NCBI GenBank assembly: GCA_023957995.1
Contig: JAMLGK010000005.1
Span: 1-64,000 of the forward strand
DNA length: 64,000 nt
Direction of reading: 5' to 3'
DNA from: Microthrixaceae bacterium
GTDB lineage: Bacteria; Actinomycetota; Acidimicrobiia; Acidimicrobiales; Microtrichaceae
Made by a program: the position numbers and the translations under genes. The notes beneath the pieces are model-generated. The model had not been told where the DNA came from and made no database searches. It saw nothing but the letters and a program-made list of their open reading frames with translations. Position 1 is the first letter of the stretch; each line of letters opens with the position of its first letter. Positions 50,337 through 59,271 of this stretch are shown piece after piece.

Positions 50337-52966
50337 TGCGCACCCAGCCACCCACCCCGTTGCCGGATCGCACCGTGCCCGAAAAGCCAACGGTCGACGG
50401 CCTGGACGAGAAGTGGTCCCGCCACTGGGAAACCCAGGACACCTATACCTTCGACCCGGCGGCAACGCGTGACGAGGTCTTCTCGATCGACACCCCGCCG
50501 CCCACGGTTTCGGGCTCACTCCACGTGGGGCACGTCTTCTCCTACACCCACACCGATGCGATCGCCCGCTACCAGCGGATGACCGGCAAGGCCGTGTTCT
50601 ACCCGATGGGTTGGGACGACAACGGCCTGCCGACCGAACGGCGGGTGGAGAACTACTACGGCGTGCTGTGTGACCCGTCGGTTCCCTATGCCGACGGTTT
50701 CTCGCCGCCGGAGAAACCGGCCAAGAAGCGCAACGACTTCGTGGCCATCAGCCGACCCAACTTCATCGAGCTCTGCGAGCAACTGGTCGCGATCGACGAG
50801 AAGGCCTTCGAGGCAACCTGGCGCCACCTGGGGCTGTCGGTCGACTGGGAACGCACCTACACGACCATCGGAGAACACAGTCGTCGGGTCTCCCAGCGCG
50901 CCTTCCTCCGCAATCTGGCGAGGGGAGAGGCCTATTCGAGCGAGGCACCCTGCCTCTGGGACGTGACGTTCCAGACCGCGGTGGCACAGGCAGAGCTCGA
51001 GGACCGCGACCGCCCCGGGGCCTACCACGCGCTCGCCTTCTGGCCGGTCGACGACAACGGCGCCAACGGATCCGAACCGATCGTCATCGACACCACGAGG
51101 CCCGAACTCGTCGTCAGCTGTGTGGCACTCGTCGCCCACCCCGACGACGACCGCTACCAGCCGCTGTTCGGGACCAACGTCCGCACACCGGTGTTCGGGA
51201 TCGAGGTCCCCGTCCTGGCCCACGAACTCGCCGAACCCGACAAGGGAACCGGCATCGCCATGATCTGCACCTTCGGCGACACCACCGATGTGACCTGGTG
51301 GCGCGAACTCGACCTGCCGACCCGTGCGTGCATGGCACGGGACGGTCGCTTCGAGGCCGAGACCCCACCGTGGCTCACCACCGACCGGGCGAAGGAGGCC
51401 TACTCCCGAATCGCGCGCAAGGCCGCCGGCGGGGCCCAGATCCAGATGGTCGAGCTCCTGCGCGAGTCCGGGGACCTGATCGGCGAACCGCGCCCGCTGC
51501 AGCACGCGGTGAAGTTCTTCGAAAAGGGTGACAAGCCCCTCGAGATCGTCACCTCGCGGCAGTGGTACATCCGCAACGGCGGCCGCTCGGAAGAACTGAA
51601 GGCCGACCTCGTCGCCCGGGGTGACGAGGTCAGTTGGCATCCCTCGTTCATGCAGCACCGCTACACCAACTGGGTCGAAGGTCTCAACGGTGACTGGCTG
51701 GTCTCACGCCAGCGCTACTTCGGGGTGCCCATCCCGGTCTGGTACCACCTCGACGCCGAGGGCAATCCTGATCACAGCCGACCGATCGTGCCCGATGAGG
51801 CCGAGCTGCCGATCGACCCCCAGGCGCAGTGTCCACCCGGGTTCACCGAGGACCAGCGAGGGGTGCCCGGCGGCTTCGCCGGCGATCCCGACATCATGGA
51901 CACCTGGGCCACTTCATCGCTCACACCCGAGATCGCATGTGGCTGGGAGGACGACCCGGCGCTCTTCGAGGCCACCTTCCCCATGGACCTGCGCCCACAG
52001 GGCCACGACATCATCCGGACCTGGCTGTTCTCCACGATGGTGCGCAGCCACTACGAGTTCGGCCACGCCCCCTGGCGCAACGCAGCCCTGTCGGGCTGGA
52101 TCCTCGATCCCGACCGCAAGAAGATGTCGAAGTCCAAGGGCAACGTGGTGGTCCCAACCGAACTGCTCGAGAAACACAGCCCCGACGCGGTCCGCTACTG
52201 GGCCGCCAGCGCCCGCCCCGGTACCGACACTGCCTTCGACGTGGCACAGATGAAGGTGGGACGGCGGCTTGCGATCAAGCTGCTGAACGCCAGCCGGTTC
52301 GCGTTGGGGTTCGCGGTCGACCGCGAATCCGGCCGCACCACCCTGTCGGATCCCCGCGACGTGACCGAGGCGATCGACACCGCGATGATCACCGGGCTGG
52401 GCTCGCTGGTCACCGATGCCACATCTGCGTTCGAGGAGTTCGACTACGCACGAGCGCTCGAGCGCATCGAGGGGTGGTTCTGGGCGTTCTGCGACGACTA
52501 TCTCGAACTGGTCAAGGCGCGTGCCTACGGCGAGGGGGAATACTCCCCCGCCGAGGTCGCCTCGGCGCGGGCCGCACTCGACCTGGCCCTCTCGGTGGTG
52601 CTGCGTCTGTTCGCCCCGTTCCTGCCGTTCACCTGTGAAGAGGTCTGGTCGTGGTGGATGGACGGATCGGTGCACCGGAGTTGCTGGCCCACCCTCGACG
52701 AGCTCGCCGATCCCGCCGACGGTGCCACACCCGAGGCACTTGCCGTCGCCGCCGCTGTCCTCAGCGAGGTCCGCGGCGCCAAGTCCGCCGCGAAGGTCTC
52801 GATGCGCAACCCCGTCGAGCGACTCGCCGTGACCGACACCGCCGACCGGCTGGCTCTGCTCGCAGCGGTGGCGGGAGATGTCCGCGACGCCGGCCGGGTG
52901 GGGGAACTCATCACGACCGAGGGCGACAGCTTCGAGGTCGAGGTGACCCTGGGCGACCCCGACTAG
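50336..52966 (+). CDS. valS: Valyl-tRNA synthetase (EC 6.1.1.9)
   Basis: The 876-residue class I synthetase charges tRNA-Val. The HIGH motif is in PPPTVSGSLHVGHVFSYTHT, the KMSKS motif in RKKMSKSKGNVVVP, and FYPMGWDDNGLPTERRVENY is the ValRS-type connective. The CP1 editing domain contains IDTTRPELVVSCVALVAHP. The C-terminal coiled-coil arm is short or absent, since the chain ends about 60 residues after the anticodon domain; this fits the shorter actinobacterial ValRS. The leaderless start is 14 bp from the divergent SDR. Confidence 0.95.
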   Translation: MRTQPPTPLPDRTVPEKPTVDGLDEKWSRHWETQDTYTFDPAATRDEVFSIDTPPPTVSGSLHVGHVFSYTHTDAIARYQRMTGKAVFYPMGWDDNGLPTERRVENYYGVLCDPSVPYADGFSPPEKPAKKRNDFVAISRPNFIELCEQLVAIDEKAFEATWRHLGLSVDWERTYTTIGEHSRRVSQRAFLRNLARGEAYSSEAPCLWDVTFQTAVAQAELEDRDRPGAYHALAFWPVDDNGANGSEPIVIDTTRPELVVSCVALVAHPDDDRYQPLFGTNVRTPVFGIEVPVLAHELAEPDKGTGIAMICTFGDTTDVTWWRELDLPTRACMARDGRFEAETPPWLTTDRAKEAYSRIARKAAGGAQIQMVELLRESGDLIGEPRPLQHAVKFFEKGDKPLEIVTSRQWYIRNGGRSEELKADLVARGDEVSWHPSFMQHRYTNWVEGLNGDWLVSRQRYFGVPIPVWYHLDAEGNPDHSRPIVPDEAELPIDPQAQCPPGFTEDQRGVPGGFAGDPDIMDTWATSSLTPEIACGWEDDPALFEATFPMDLRPQGHDIIRTWLFSTMVRSHYEFGHAPWRNAALSGWILDPDRKKMSKSKGNVVVPTELLEKHSPDAVRYWAASARPGTDTAFDVAQMKVGRRLAIKLLNASRFALGFAVDRESGRTTLSDPRDVTEAIDTAMITGLGSLVTDATSAFEEFDYARALERIEGWFWAFCDDYLELVKARAYGEGEYSPAEVASARAALDLALSVVLRLFAPFLPFTCEEVWSWWMDGSVHRSCWPTLDELADPADGATPEALAVAAAVLSEVRGAKSAAKVSMRNPVERLAVTDTADRLALLAAVAGDVRDAGRVGELITTEGDSFEVEVTLGDPD

Positions 52967-52993
52967 CAGGCCACCCGAGCGGATCCGGCTCTG

Positions 52994-53692
52994 TCAGAGC
53001 TCGACGTGGCCGCTGAAGGCCGCCATGACTTCCTGGAGCATGCGGAAGAACTCCTTGGGGTTGCGCACATCGGTCATGGCCCTGAACTGCGACGCCTCGT
53101 TGGCCGACTCGATGCGGATCGTCGAGGCTCCCACCATCCGTTGCCAGAACGAACGCTTCAGGCTCACGTCGGTGACCTTGCGCCACGGAATGAACTCAAC
53201 GTTGCGATCCAACACCCCTGAGGTGCGCAACACCCTGAAGTCGGTCAGCACGTAGCGGGTGTGCCACGCGTCCAGTGCACGCCAGGCGAGCACGGCTATG
53301 AGCAGCATCAACAACAACAGCGCCGGGCCTGCTCCCACCAGCGAGGCCGACAACATCGCCACCAGCACTCCCGCCACGGCGAGCGGAGCCTGATCGAGGG
53401 TGACCACCCACCAGTCGGGCGACGCCATCTCGTAGACCTTCTCGTCCTCCAACAGGAGGTCCGACACGATCCGTTCTGGATGCCACGACCGGACACGCTC
53501 GGGAACGCTCAGGGGCCTGCGGCCGGAGACCGGCGTGCCGGAGGCACCCTCGGAGGTGGGTAATCCCGAGAGGAACTGTTCGGCCGTGCCCTCGACGTCG
53601 CCGCCGGCCGGGGTGCTCGATCGTCGCGCACGGCGGACGCGAGTTGGCTCCTCGGGAATGGCGGGGGGCTCGGAGCGGTCGGGGTCTGACAT
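52994..53692 (-). CDS. Bacterial PH-domain membrane protein
   Basis: The 232-residue protein has a disordered Pro/Arg-rich N-terminus, two adjacent transmembrane helices (AGVLVAMLSASLVGAG and LLLLMLLIAVLAW) and a C-terminal bacterial PH (bPH2/YdbT-like) domain: RYVLTDFRVLRTSGVLDR, IPWRKVTDVSLKRSFWQR and STIRIESA. Such domains face the cytoplasm and have no known enzymatic role. The ATG at 53692 fits MSDPDRSEPPAIPEE; a frame extending to 53776 is rejected. Possibly co-transcribed with the small membrane protein just upstream. Confidence 0.84.
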   Translation of the reverse strand: MSDPDRSEPPAIPEEPTRVRRARRSSTPAGGDVEGTAEQFLSGLPTSEGASGTPVSGRRPLSVPERVRSWHPERIVSDLLLEDEKVYEMASPDWWVVTLDQAPLAVAGVLVAMLSASLVGAGPALLLLMLLIAVLAWRALDAWHTRYVLTDFRVLRTSGVLDRNVEFIPWRKVTDVSLKRSFWQRMVGASTIRIESANEASQFRAMTDVRNPKEFFRMLQEVMAAFSGHVEL

Positions 53693-53712
53693 GGTCCGCC
53701 TGCCGGCGCCGC

Positions 53713-53886
53713 TCAGAACTCCGAGATGAAGTCGGCGAAGCGGCCAATGGCCTCCTGGACCAGACCGGCCGTCCAACCAATGACCTCACCGACATCACCG
53801 GCAGCGGTGGCGGGGCTGCGCCACAGTGCGACGACAACCACCGACACGGCGAGCACTGCGAGTATTTGGACGAGCTTGTTGTTCAT
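53713..53886 (-). CDS. 57-residue membrane or secreted miniprotein
   Basis: A single hydrophobic helix (ILAVLAVSVVVVALW) is followed by an amphipathic tail (DVGEVIGWTAGLVQEAIGR) ending DFISEF. The ATG at 53886 has AGGTG upstream. It could be a signal peptide (cleavage near SPATAAG) or a membrane anchor. I know no family; its 20-bp distance to the PH-domain gene suggests one transcript. Confidence 0.6.
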   Translation of the reverse strand: MNNKLVQILAVLAVSVVVVALWRSPATAAGDVGEVIGWTAGLVQEAIGRFADFISEF

Positions 53887-53962
53887 GGTGCACCTACGGA
53901 AGCGAACGCTAGTGGTGGCTCTGCCACGCTCCGTGGATCCCCCCATGTGATTGCGGGGCGCG

Positions 53963-53968
53963 TAGTCT
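53963..53968 (+). promoter_or_regulatory. Leaderless -10 box (TAGTCT)
   Basis: TAGTCT lies 7 nt before the GTG at 53976. Confidence 0.6.
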
Positions 53969-53975
53969 GTGCGCT

Positions 53976-55973
53976 GTGGCACTGCCGTTGGTGAAGCGAT
54001 CCACAGCACACGCGGCTCTGCGTGATCTGCGCGCAGCGTATGACTCGAGCATCGCCGATGCCGGGCTCGTCCTGGTCCAGCAGACCGCACCCGGTCAGGA
54101 CTCCCACCACGTGTCGCTGTCATGTCTCGACCTCCTCGGTTGGGATCCGGCAGCCTTCCTCGAGCCCGGTGCCCTGCGTTCGATCGTGCACGTGGACGAC
54201 CTGGCGGCGTTCCGGGCGGTTGCCAGCGACACCCAGGGCGAAGCTGCAGTGATACGGCTGCTCGGCGCCGACGGCGACTACCGGCACTTCCGGTTCGGTG
54301 TCACCGATGCGGGGTTGAACCGCCCACTCACGTTCGCCCTGGTGGACGTGACCAGTGACGCTCCGGCGCGCTCTGCCCGGCGCCGGGCGGAGGAGCTGGT
54401 GAGGCTCGATCGCCAGGCGGTGGTGGTACTCACCCTCGTCGACCGGGGTGACCCCGCGAGCTTCGAGGTCACCGAACTGAACCCGGCGGCACAACGACTC
54501 GTGCGGCGCAGCGGGGTGCAGAACCTGGACGAGGTCTTCTCGGCCGCGACGTTGCAGTTGTTGCACAATGCCGCCTACGACGTCGCCAACACCGGCGAGT
54601 CCGTCTCGTTCACCCGCCTCGAGATCTCCGAGATCCCCGATGCGGCACTCGACATCGAACTCAGCCGGTTGCACGACGGCACGATCGCCCTCACCGTGGA
54701 CGACGTGAGCGCGCAGGCAGCCACCGAGGCCCACCTTCGCAATCTCGCCATGCACGACCAGCGCACCGGCCTGCCCAACCTGGCGTTCCTCGACGAACGG
54801 CTCTCGGAGCTGCACCACCAGGAACCCTCCACGCTCGCGATGCTGGCGGTCGAACTCACGACCCCGTCACTGGATGACCGTGTGGTGGCCGCCGTGGCCG
54901 AACGACTCGAGGCCAGCGTCACACGCCCGGTGTTCATCGCTCGCACCGGCCCGCAGAGACTGGCGGTGCTCCTCAGCGACCTCTCCCACCGCGACGAGTT
55001 GACGACCCTGACCCAGACCGCCACGGCTGCACTGGCCATACCTTTCGACATCAATGGTGCCGCCATCGCGGTTCACGCTGTCGTGGGCGCCGCGGATGCG
55101 GCCAACACCGAGGCGAAGGCGCGCCTGCTCGCCGATGCCGAGGACGGAGCACGTCGTGCGATCGCCCAACATGTCCCGTGGTTGGTGGCCGAGCCCGACA
55201 ATCGGGCACCGGCGGGGCTGTTCCACGATGTGCGGGTGGGCGTCGGCCGAGGACAGATGGAACTCCGCTACCAACCGCTGCTCGATCTCCGCAGCGGCGA
55301 GCTGACCAAGGTCGAGGCCCTGCTGCGCTGGGCCGACCCCGAGTGGGGATCCGAGTCGTCCCTCGAACTGGCGGAGCGCTCCGGGATACCCGACGTGCTC
55401 CCGAAATGGGTCGTGGGCGAGGCCACCGGTGCCTCGCGCTGGTTGCACGACTCCGGTTTCGACCAGGTCGTCACGATCAACCTCGGCACCACCACAGCGG
55501 TGGAGGAGCTCGAGGGTCTGGTGGCCCTGCTGGCCGCCGACGGCCAGCACACCCAGGGCCGCATCGAGGTGGAGGTGCCCGAGTCGGTTCTCACGGAGGA
55601 CCCGATGCGGGGCACCGAGATGGTCCGCAAGCTCCACGAGATGGGCATGAGGGTGTCGATCGACGATTTCGGCGCCGGCTACACCTCGCTGCGCACGATC
55701 TCGGAGTTGGGGGTCGACGGGCTCAAGATCGACCGCAGCTTCATCGCCACGATCGGATCCATCCCCGCCGACGCTGCGGTGGTGCGATCCACCATCGAGT
55801 TCTGCCACGAGATCGGCGTGGAGGTGACTGCACTGGGGGTCAACGACGAGTCGGCCCTCGACGTGCTGACCGAGATGGGCTGTGACCTCGCCCAGGGCTC
55901 GTTCGTGTGTGAGCCCGTGGGGCTCGCCGAACTACCCACCCGCGTTGCCGACATCCGGCGATCGCGCGTCTGA
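53976..55973 (+). CDS. PAS/GGDEF/EAL protein with degenerate c-di-GMP motifs
   Basis: The 665-residue cytoplasmic protein has two PAS-like domains (~20-130 and ~140-250), a GGDEF-fold domain (~265-405, entry HDQRTGLPNLAFLDERL) and an EAL domain (~420-655). The cyclase signature is lost (RTGPQRLAVLLSD at the GGDEF position). In the EAL domain KVEALLRW (~445), VTINLG, VEVPES, SIDDFGAGYTSL (~562) and LKIDRSFI are kept, but the AEGVE motif reads TALGVNDE (~618), replacing a Glu that active phosphodiesterases need. A c-di-GMP-binding effector is more likely than an enzyme. Start by the TAGTCT box. Confidence 0.86.
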   Translation: MALPLVKRSTAHAALRDLRAAYDSSIADAGLVLVQQTAPGQDSHHVSLSCLDLLGWDPAAFLEPGALRSIVHVDDLAAFRAVASDTQGEAAVIRLLGADGDYRHFRFGVTDAGLNRPLTFALVDVTSDAPARSARRRAEELVRLDRQAVVVLTLVDRGDPASFEVTELNPAAQRLVRRSGVQNLDEVFSAATLQLLHNAAYDVANTGESVSFTRLEISEIPDAALDIELSRLHDGTIALTVDDVSAQAATEAHLRNLAMHDQRTGLPNLAFLDERLSELHHQEPSTLAMLAVELTTPSLDDRVVAAVAERLEASVTRPVFIARTGPQRLAVLLSDLSHRDELTTLTQTATAALAIPFDINGAAIAVHAVVGAADAANTEAKARLLADAEDGARRAIAQHVPWLVAEPDNRAPAGLFHDVRVGVGRGQMELRYQPLLDLRSGELTKVEALLRWADPEWGSESSLELAERSGIPDVLPKWVVGEATGASRWLHDSGFDQVVTINLGTTTAVEELEGLVALLAADGQHTQGRIEVEVPESVLTEDPMRGTEMVRKLHEMGMRVSIDDFGAGYTSLRTISELGVDGLKIDRSFIATIGSIPADAAVVRSTIEFCHEIGVEVTALGVNDESALDVLTEMGCDLAQGSFVCEPVGLAELPTRVADIRRSRV

Positions 55974-56006
55974 CATTTTCTCGAGTCCGAATACCGGGGG
56001 ACCCCA

Positions 56007-57302
56007 ATGGCACAGATCGTCGATTCACCCGCCGCAGCGGCCGAACAGATCCGTTCTGCGGACGACCTGGGGCTGGGGCTCGGTCCGGCACACCCACCCG
56101 CGCTGTTGCATGCGCTCGGCGAACGCGACGACTGGACGGCCCTCGAGGTGTCCGGCGCGCTGTTGACCGACCTCTACGCGCTGTTCACCAAGCCGGGGGT
56201 TCGATTCCGCAGCGGGTTCTTCGGGCCGGCCGAACGCTTCCTGCGCGACTCGGGCGGTGCGATCGAATACGTACCGGCCGACTTCCGACGGTTCGGCCCG
56301 ATCGTGGAGTCACTCGCACCCCGTGTGATGGCCACAGCCATGTCACCGCCGGATTCGGAGGGCTACCTGTCGTTCTCGCTGCACGCCGGCGCAACGATCG
56401 ATGAGTTCAGGCGCTGCGGCGCCGACCCCGAGCGCGTCCTGATCGTGGAGTACTCGGAGAACTTCCCACGCACACTCGGTCTCCCGCCGGAGCACACCCA
56501 CCGGATGCACCTCGACGAGATCGACATCTGCTTCGAATCGGATGCGGCTCCGGTGAACCTGGCCGATGCGCCCGCAGGTGATGCCGACCGCACAATCGCC
56601 GAACACGCCCGGCACTTCATCCCCGATGGCGCAACTCTGCAGACCGGAATCGGGGCAATTCCGTCGCTGATCGCCACCATGCTGGCCGACGGACCGGGAG
56701 GGGGCTACGGAGTTCACTCGGAGATGTTCACCAACGGGCTCATGAGGCTCCACCAGGCCGGCAAGGTGACCAACTCCAACAAGGGCGAGTTCGACGGCTA
56801 CTCGATCACCACCTTCGCAGCGGGCACCCCCGAGCTGTACGAGTGGTTGGACGGAGGCGACGAGGTGCGCTTCCTACCCGTGGACGTCGTGAACGATGGT
56901 CGGCTCATCGCCCAGAACAGGCACTTCGTGTCGATCAACGGCGCAGTCGCCGTCGACCTCTACGGCCAGGTGGCAGCGGACACGATCAACGGCAAGCAGC
57001 ATTCGGGTACCGGTGGACACGAGGACTTCCTCTCGGGCGCCGGCCTGCGGCTCGAGGACCGGTCGTTGCTCTGCATGCGTTCCGAGGTGATCCATTCCGA
57101 GGGATCCGCGAGCAGGATCGTCGGCAATCTGGCCCCCGAGATGGTGGTCACCACACCGCGTCACCAGGTGGACGTCGTCATCACCGAACACGGTGTGGCC
57201 GAGCTGCAGGGGTTGACCGTGCGGGAACGGGCCGAGGCACTGATCAGGATCGCGGATCCGAAGCACCGCAGGGAGCTCACCGAGGCAGCCGAGCGCCTCT
57301 GA
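56007..57302 (+). CDS. Acetyl-CoA hydrolase/CoA-transferase family protein (4-hydroxybutyrate CoA-transferase-like)
   Basis: The 431-residue class I CoA-transferase-like enzyme moves CoA between small carboxylic acids or hydrolyses acyl-CoA. Conserved segments are LQTGIGAIPSLIATMLADG, YGVHSEMFTNG (catalytic Glu in the GxHSE region), FVSINGAVAVDLYGQV and KQHSGTGGHEDFLSGA, with the C-terminal VVITEHGVAELQG. The substrate is probably acetate or a four-carbon acid but cannot be fixed. The ATG at 56007 has GGGGGA upstream. A hairpin follows between it and the convergent lipoprotein gene. Confidence 0.9.
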   Translation: MAQIVDSPAAAAEQIRSADDLGLGLGPAHPPALLHALGERDDWTALEVSGALLTDLYALFTKPGVRFRSGFFGPAERFLRDSGGAIEYVPADFRRFGPIVESLAPRVMATAMSPPDSEGYLSFSLHAGATIDEFRRCGADPERVLIVEYSENFPRTLGLPPEHTHRMHLDEIDICFESDAAPVNLADAPAGDADRTIAEHARHFIPDGATLQTGIGAIPSLIATMLADGPGGGYGVHSEMFTNGLMRLHQAGKVTNSNKGEFDGYSITTFAAGTPELYEWLDGGDEVRFLPVDVVNDGRLIAQNRHFVSINGAVAVDLYGQVAADTINGKQHSGTGGHEDFLSGAGLRLEDRSLLCMRSEVIHSEGSASRIVGNLAPEMVVTTPRHQVDVVITEHGVAELQGLTVRERAEALIRIADPKHRRELTEAAERL

Positions 57303-57309
57303 CCATCGA

Positions 57310-57333
57310 TTCCCGACCGATCACTGTCGGGAA
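57310..57333. terminator. Hairpin between convergent genes
   Basis: TTCCCGAC and GTCGGGAA form a perfect 8-bp stem with an 8-nt loop in the 84-bp gap; it could act on both strands. No U-run follows. Confidence 0.5.
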
Positions 57334-57386
57334 ATCCCATGGCCAGCGGAGGACCCGATCCTTGAACCCTGTTGTCGAGGACCTGT

Positions 57387-58580
57387 TCAGGACGCTCCGA
57401 AGTCGGCTCCGGCAAGGATGCGCTCCGCATAGCCGAAGAACTCCTCCTGGCTGAGCGGCGACCAGGGCACCCATACGGCATCGATCAGGACGGGACCCTC
57501 GGAACCGTTCACCAGCCAGAGACGTGTGTCACCGTCGATCTGCAGGGGCAGCGCCGTACCGTCCTGTGCGATGGCGAAGGGCTCCTGCGCGCGAACCTGC
57601 CACCACGGAGCATCAGCTCCCGCCATGGTGGTGGTGCCGGTGGAGAGCACCTCCACCGGGAGCCCGGCCAACCAGCCTGAGAGGTCGTCGGGCGTTGCGG
57701 TCCGTGAATTGATCGTCTGGATACCGGTCAGGTCGCCGGCGGGATCAACGACTTCGTCAGCGGCATAGACCACGAAGGAGTACTCGGAGTCATCGGGGGA
57801 GACGATCTCGACCCTCTGGGAGTTCGACTCGACCCGGACCGGCTCGGGCGAATCGAGTACGAACGGTCGCTCGAACACCTCGAAGTCGTGTTCGCCTGCC
57901 TCCAGGGTCACCGGCTGACCCGGGGGTGTGGGCTCCGAAGTGGGATCTCCGGTCTGCTCCGCACCGTCGCCGAAGTCGTCCGCCGACGGAGTGCAATCGA
58001 GCAGGCGGAGCTCGGCTGCCTCGAACGCTGCCTGCAGGTCGAAGCATGCGACCGACACCTCGTCCCCACTGGCGTTGACTCGGTCCACGACCTCCGGATA
58101 CACCGTTCCGGTCGGATCGCCGTCGTTGGACTCCAGACGCGCCGTCACGTCCTCTCGTGCCGCGGTCAGATCCGCCAGGCCGTCCTCGTGGTCGGCGACC
58201 GTGGCCTCGAGCGCGTCCAGGAGTGCGGAGTAGGGCTCCTCCAGATCACCTGGAGCGGGGGGAGCCGGTAGCGCCTCGAGCACGCCGGCGTAGGCCTCGG
58301 ACTCGATCGCTTTTGCCTCGATCCAGGCGGAGAGCTCGCTCACCGGGCCGCTCTCAGCCCCCTGGACGTACACGCTCGCGGCCTCGACCTGTTTCTGGGC
58401 GAGCGTCTCCCACGCCTCCAGGACCGCGTCCGCGAACTCCTGTTCACTGCGAGCCTCCGGTGTGCCCGATGCGGACCCACCACCGGTCGCGTCCAACTCG
58501 CCCTCGTCGGTGCAGCCACCGGTGACCAGGATCAACGCTGCGGTCGCCAGGATCATGAGCAGAGGTGAAGTCGGTTTCAT
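57387..58580 (-). CDS. Lipoprotein, hypothetical
   Basis: The 397-residue protein has a lipoprotein signal (MILATAALILVTGGCTDEG), a helical domain (~40-200; repeated Ala/Glu/Leu heptads, two Cys), a Pro/Thr-rich linker (~212-227) and a beta-rich C-terminal domain (~230-397; for example WWQVRAQEPFAIAQD). I recognise no family. The ATG at 58580 has GAGGAG 5 nt upstream. It is divergent from the sigma-factor gene across a perfect palindrome, so it may belong to the same regulon. An upstream in-frame extension to 58736 would read through the palindrome and is rejected. Confidence 0.76.
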   Translation of the reverse strand: MKPTSPLLMILATAALILVTGGCTDEGELDATGGGSASGTPEARSEQEFADAVLEAWETLAQKQVEAASVYVQGAESGPVSELSAWIEAKAIESEAYAGVLEALPAPPAPGDLEEPYSALLDALEATVADHEDGLADLTAAREDVTARLESNDGDPTGTVYPEVVDRVNASGDEVSVACFDLQAAFEAAELRLLDCTPSADDFGDGAEQTGDPTSEPTPPGQPVTLEAGEHDFEVFERPFVLDSPEPVRVESNSQRVEIVSPDDSEYSFVVYAADEVVDPAGDLTGIQTINSRTATPDDLSGWLAGLPVEVLSTGTTTMAGADAPWWQVRAQEPFAIAQDGTALPLQIDGDTRLWLVNGSEGPVLIDAVWVPWSPLSQEEFFGYAERILAGADFGAS

Positions 58581-58626
58581 GGTGGCTCCTCGTCGTCGTG
58601 ATACCACCATCATCGAACGGAGGGCC

Positions 58627-58655
58627 CGTTTCCTGTCGGTGACCGACAGGAAACG
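58627..58655. promoter_or_regulatory. Perfect 29-bp palindrome between lipoprotein and sigma-factor genes
   Basis: cgtttcctgtcggt, one central g, accgacaggaaacg. Both outer ends carry GGAAAC, resembling the -35 element of ECF promoters. An 8-bp palindrome CAACGTTG follows at 58656-58663, just before the sigma ATG. Confidence 0.7.
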
Positions 58656-58668
58656 CAACGTTGGTGCG

Positions 58669-59271
58669 ATGAGTACGGTGATGACCCTCGACCTGGCCCG
58701 AACGCGAACTGATGGGGCACCTGTGAGCGAGAGCACCGAACGCTTCGAGGAGCTCTACCGCGAGATGTTGCCGTCGGTGTACCGCTTCACCACAGCTCGG
58801 CTGGGGCGGGCGGCGGGTGAGGACGTCTCAGCCGAGGTGTTCCACGCGGCCGTGGTGGCCATCAACGACGGACACTTCGAGCGGGTCACGCCTGCCTGGT
58901 TGATGGCCGTGGCCCGCAACAAGGTGATCGACCAGTGGCGGCGGGCGGAACGGGCCAAGGCGCTCGACCATCGGCTGCACCGGTCCAGGGAGGATCTGAT
59001 GGAGTTCCCTCCGGACTGGGCCAACTCGTCCAACCGTGCCGAGGTCATGGCGGCACTCGACCAGTTGACGATGAGACACCGTTCGCTGCTGATCCTCCAC
59101 TATGTGGACGGAATGACCGTGCCCGAACTCGCCGAACGACTCGACGAGAACGTTGCCGCACTGGAGTCGGCAATGGCACGGGCGAGGGCAGCGTTCAGGC
59201 GCCACTATCGCGGTGATGAGCCGGATGCGAGCGCAAGAGGCAACCCAGACCAGCCGGGAGGTGGCATGTGA
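58669..59271 (+). CDS. RNA polymerase sigma factor, ECF-like
   Basis: The 200-residue sigma-70 family protein has region 2 (FEELYREMLPSVYRFTTARL, then AEVFHAAVVAIND) and region 4 (DQLTMRHRSLLILHYVDGMT, then VPELAERLDENVAALESAMA). Lengths and spacing fit ECF sigma factors with a short linker and no region 3. The ATG at 58669 lies 13 nt after the palindrome; longer starts would translate it. The stop overlaps the next gene's GTG as in an operon with an anti-sigma factor. The signal it responds to is unknown. Confidence 0.88.
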   Translation: MSTVMTLDLARTRTDGAPVSESTERFEELYREMLPSVYRFTTARLGRAAGEDVSAEVFHAAVVAINDGHFERVTPAWLMAVARNKVIDQWRRAERAKALDHRLHRSREDLMEFPPDWANSSNRAEVMAALDQLTMRHRSLLILHYVDGMTVPELAERLDENVAALESAMARARAAFRRHYRGDEPDASARGNPDQPGGGM

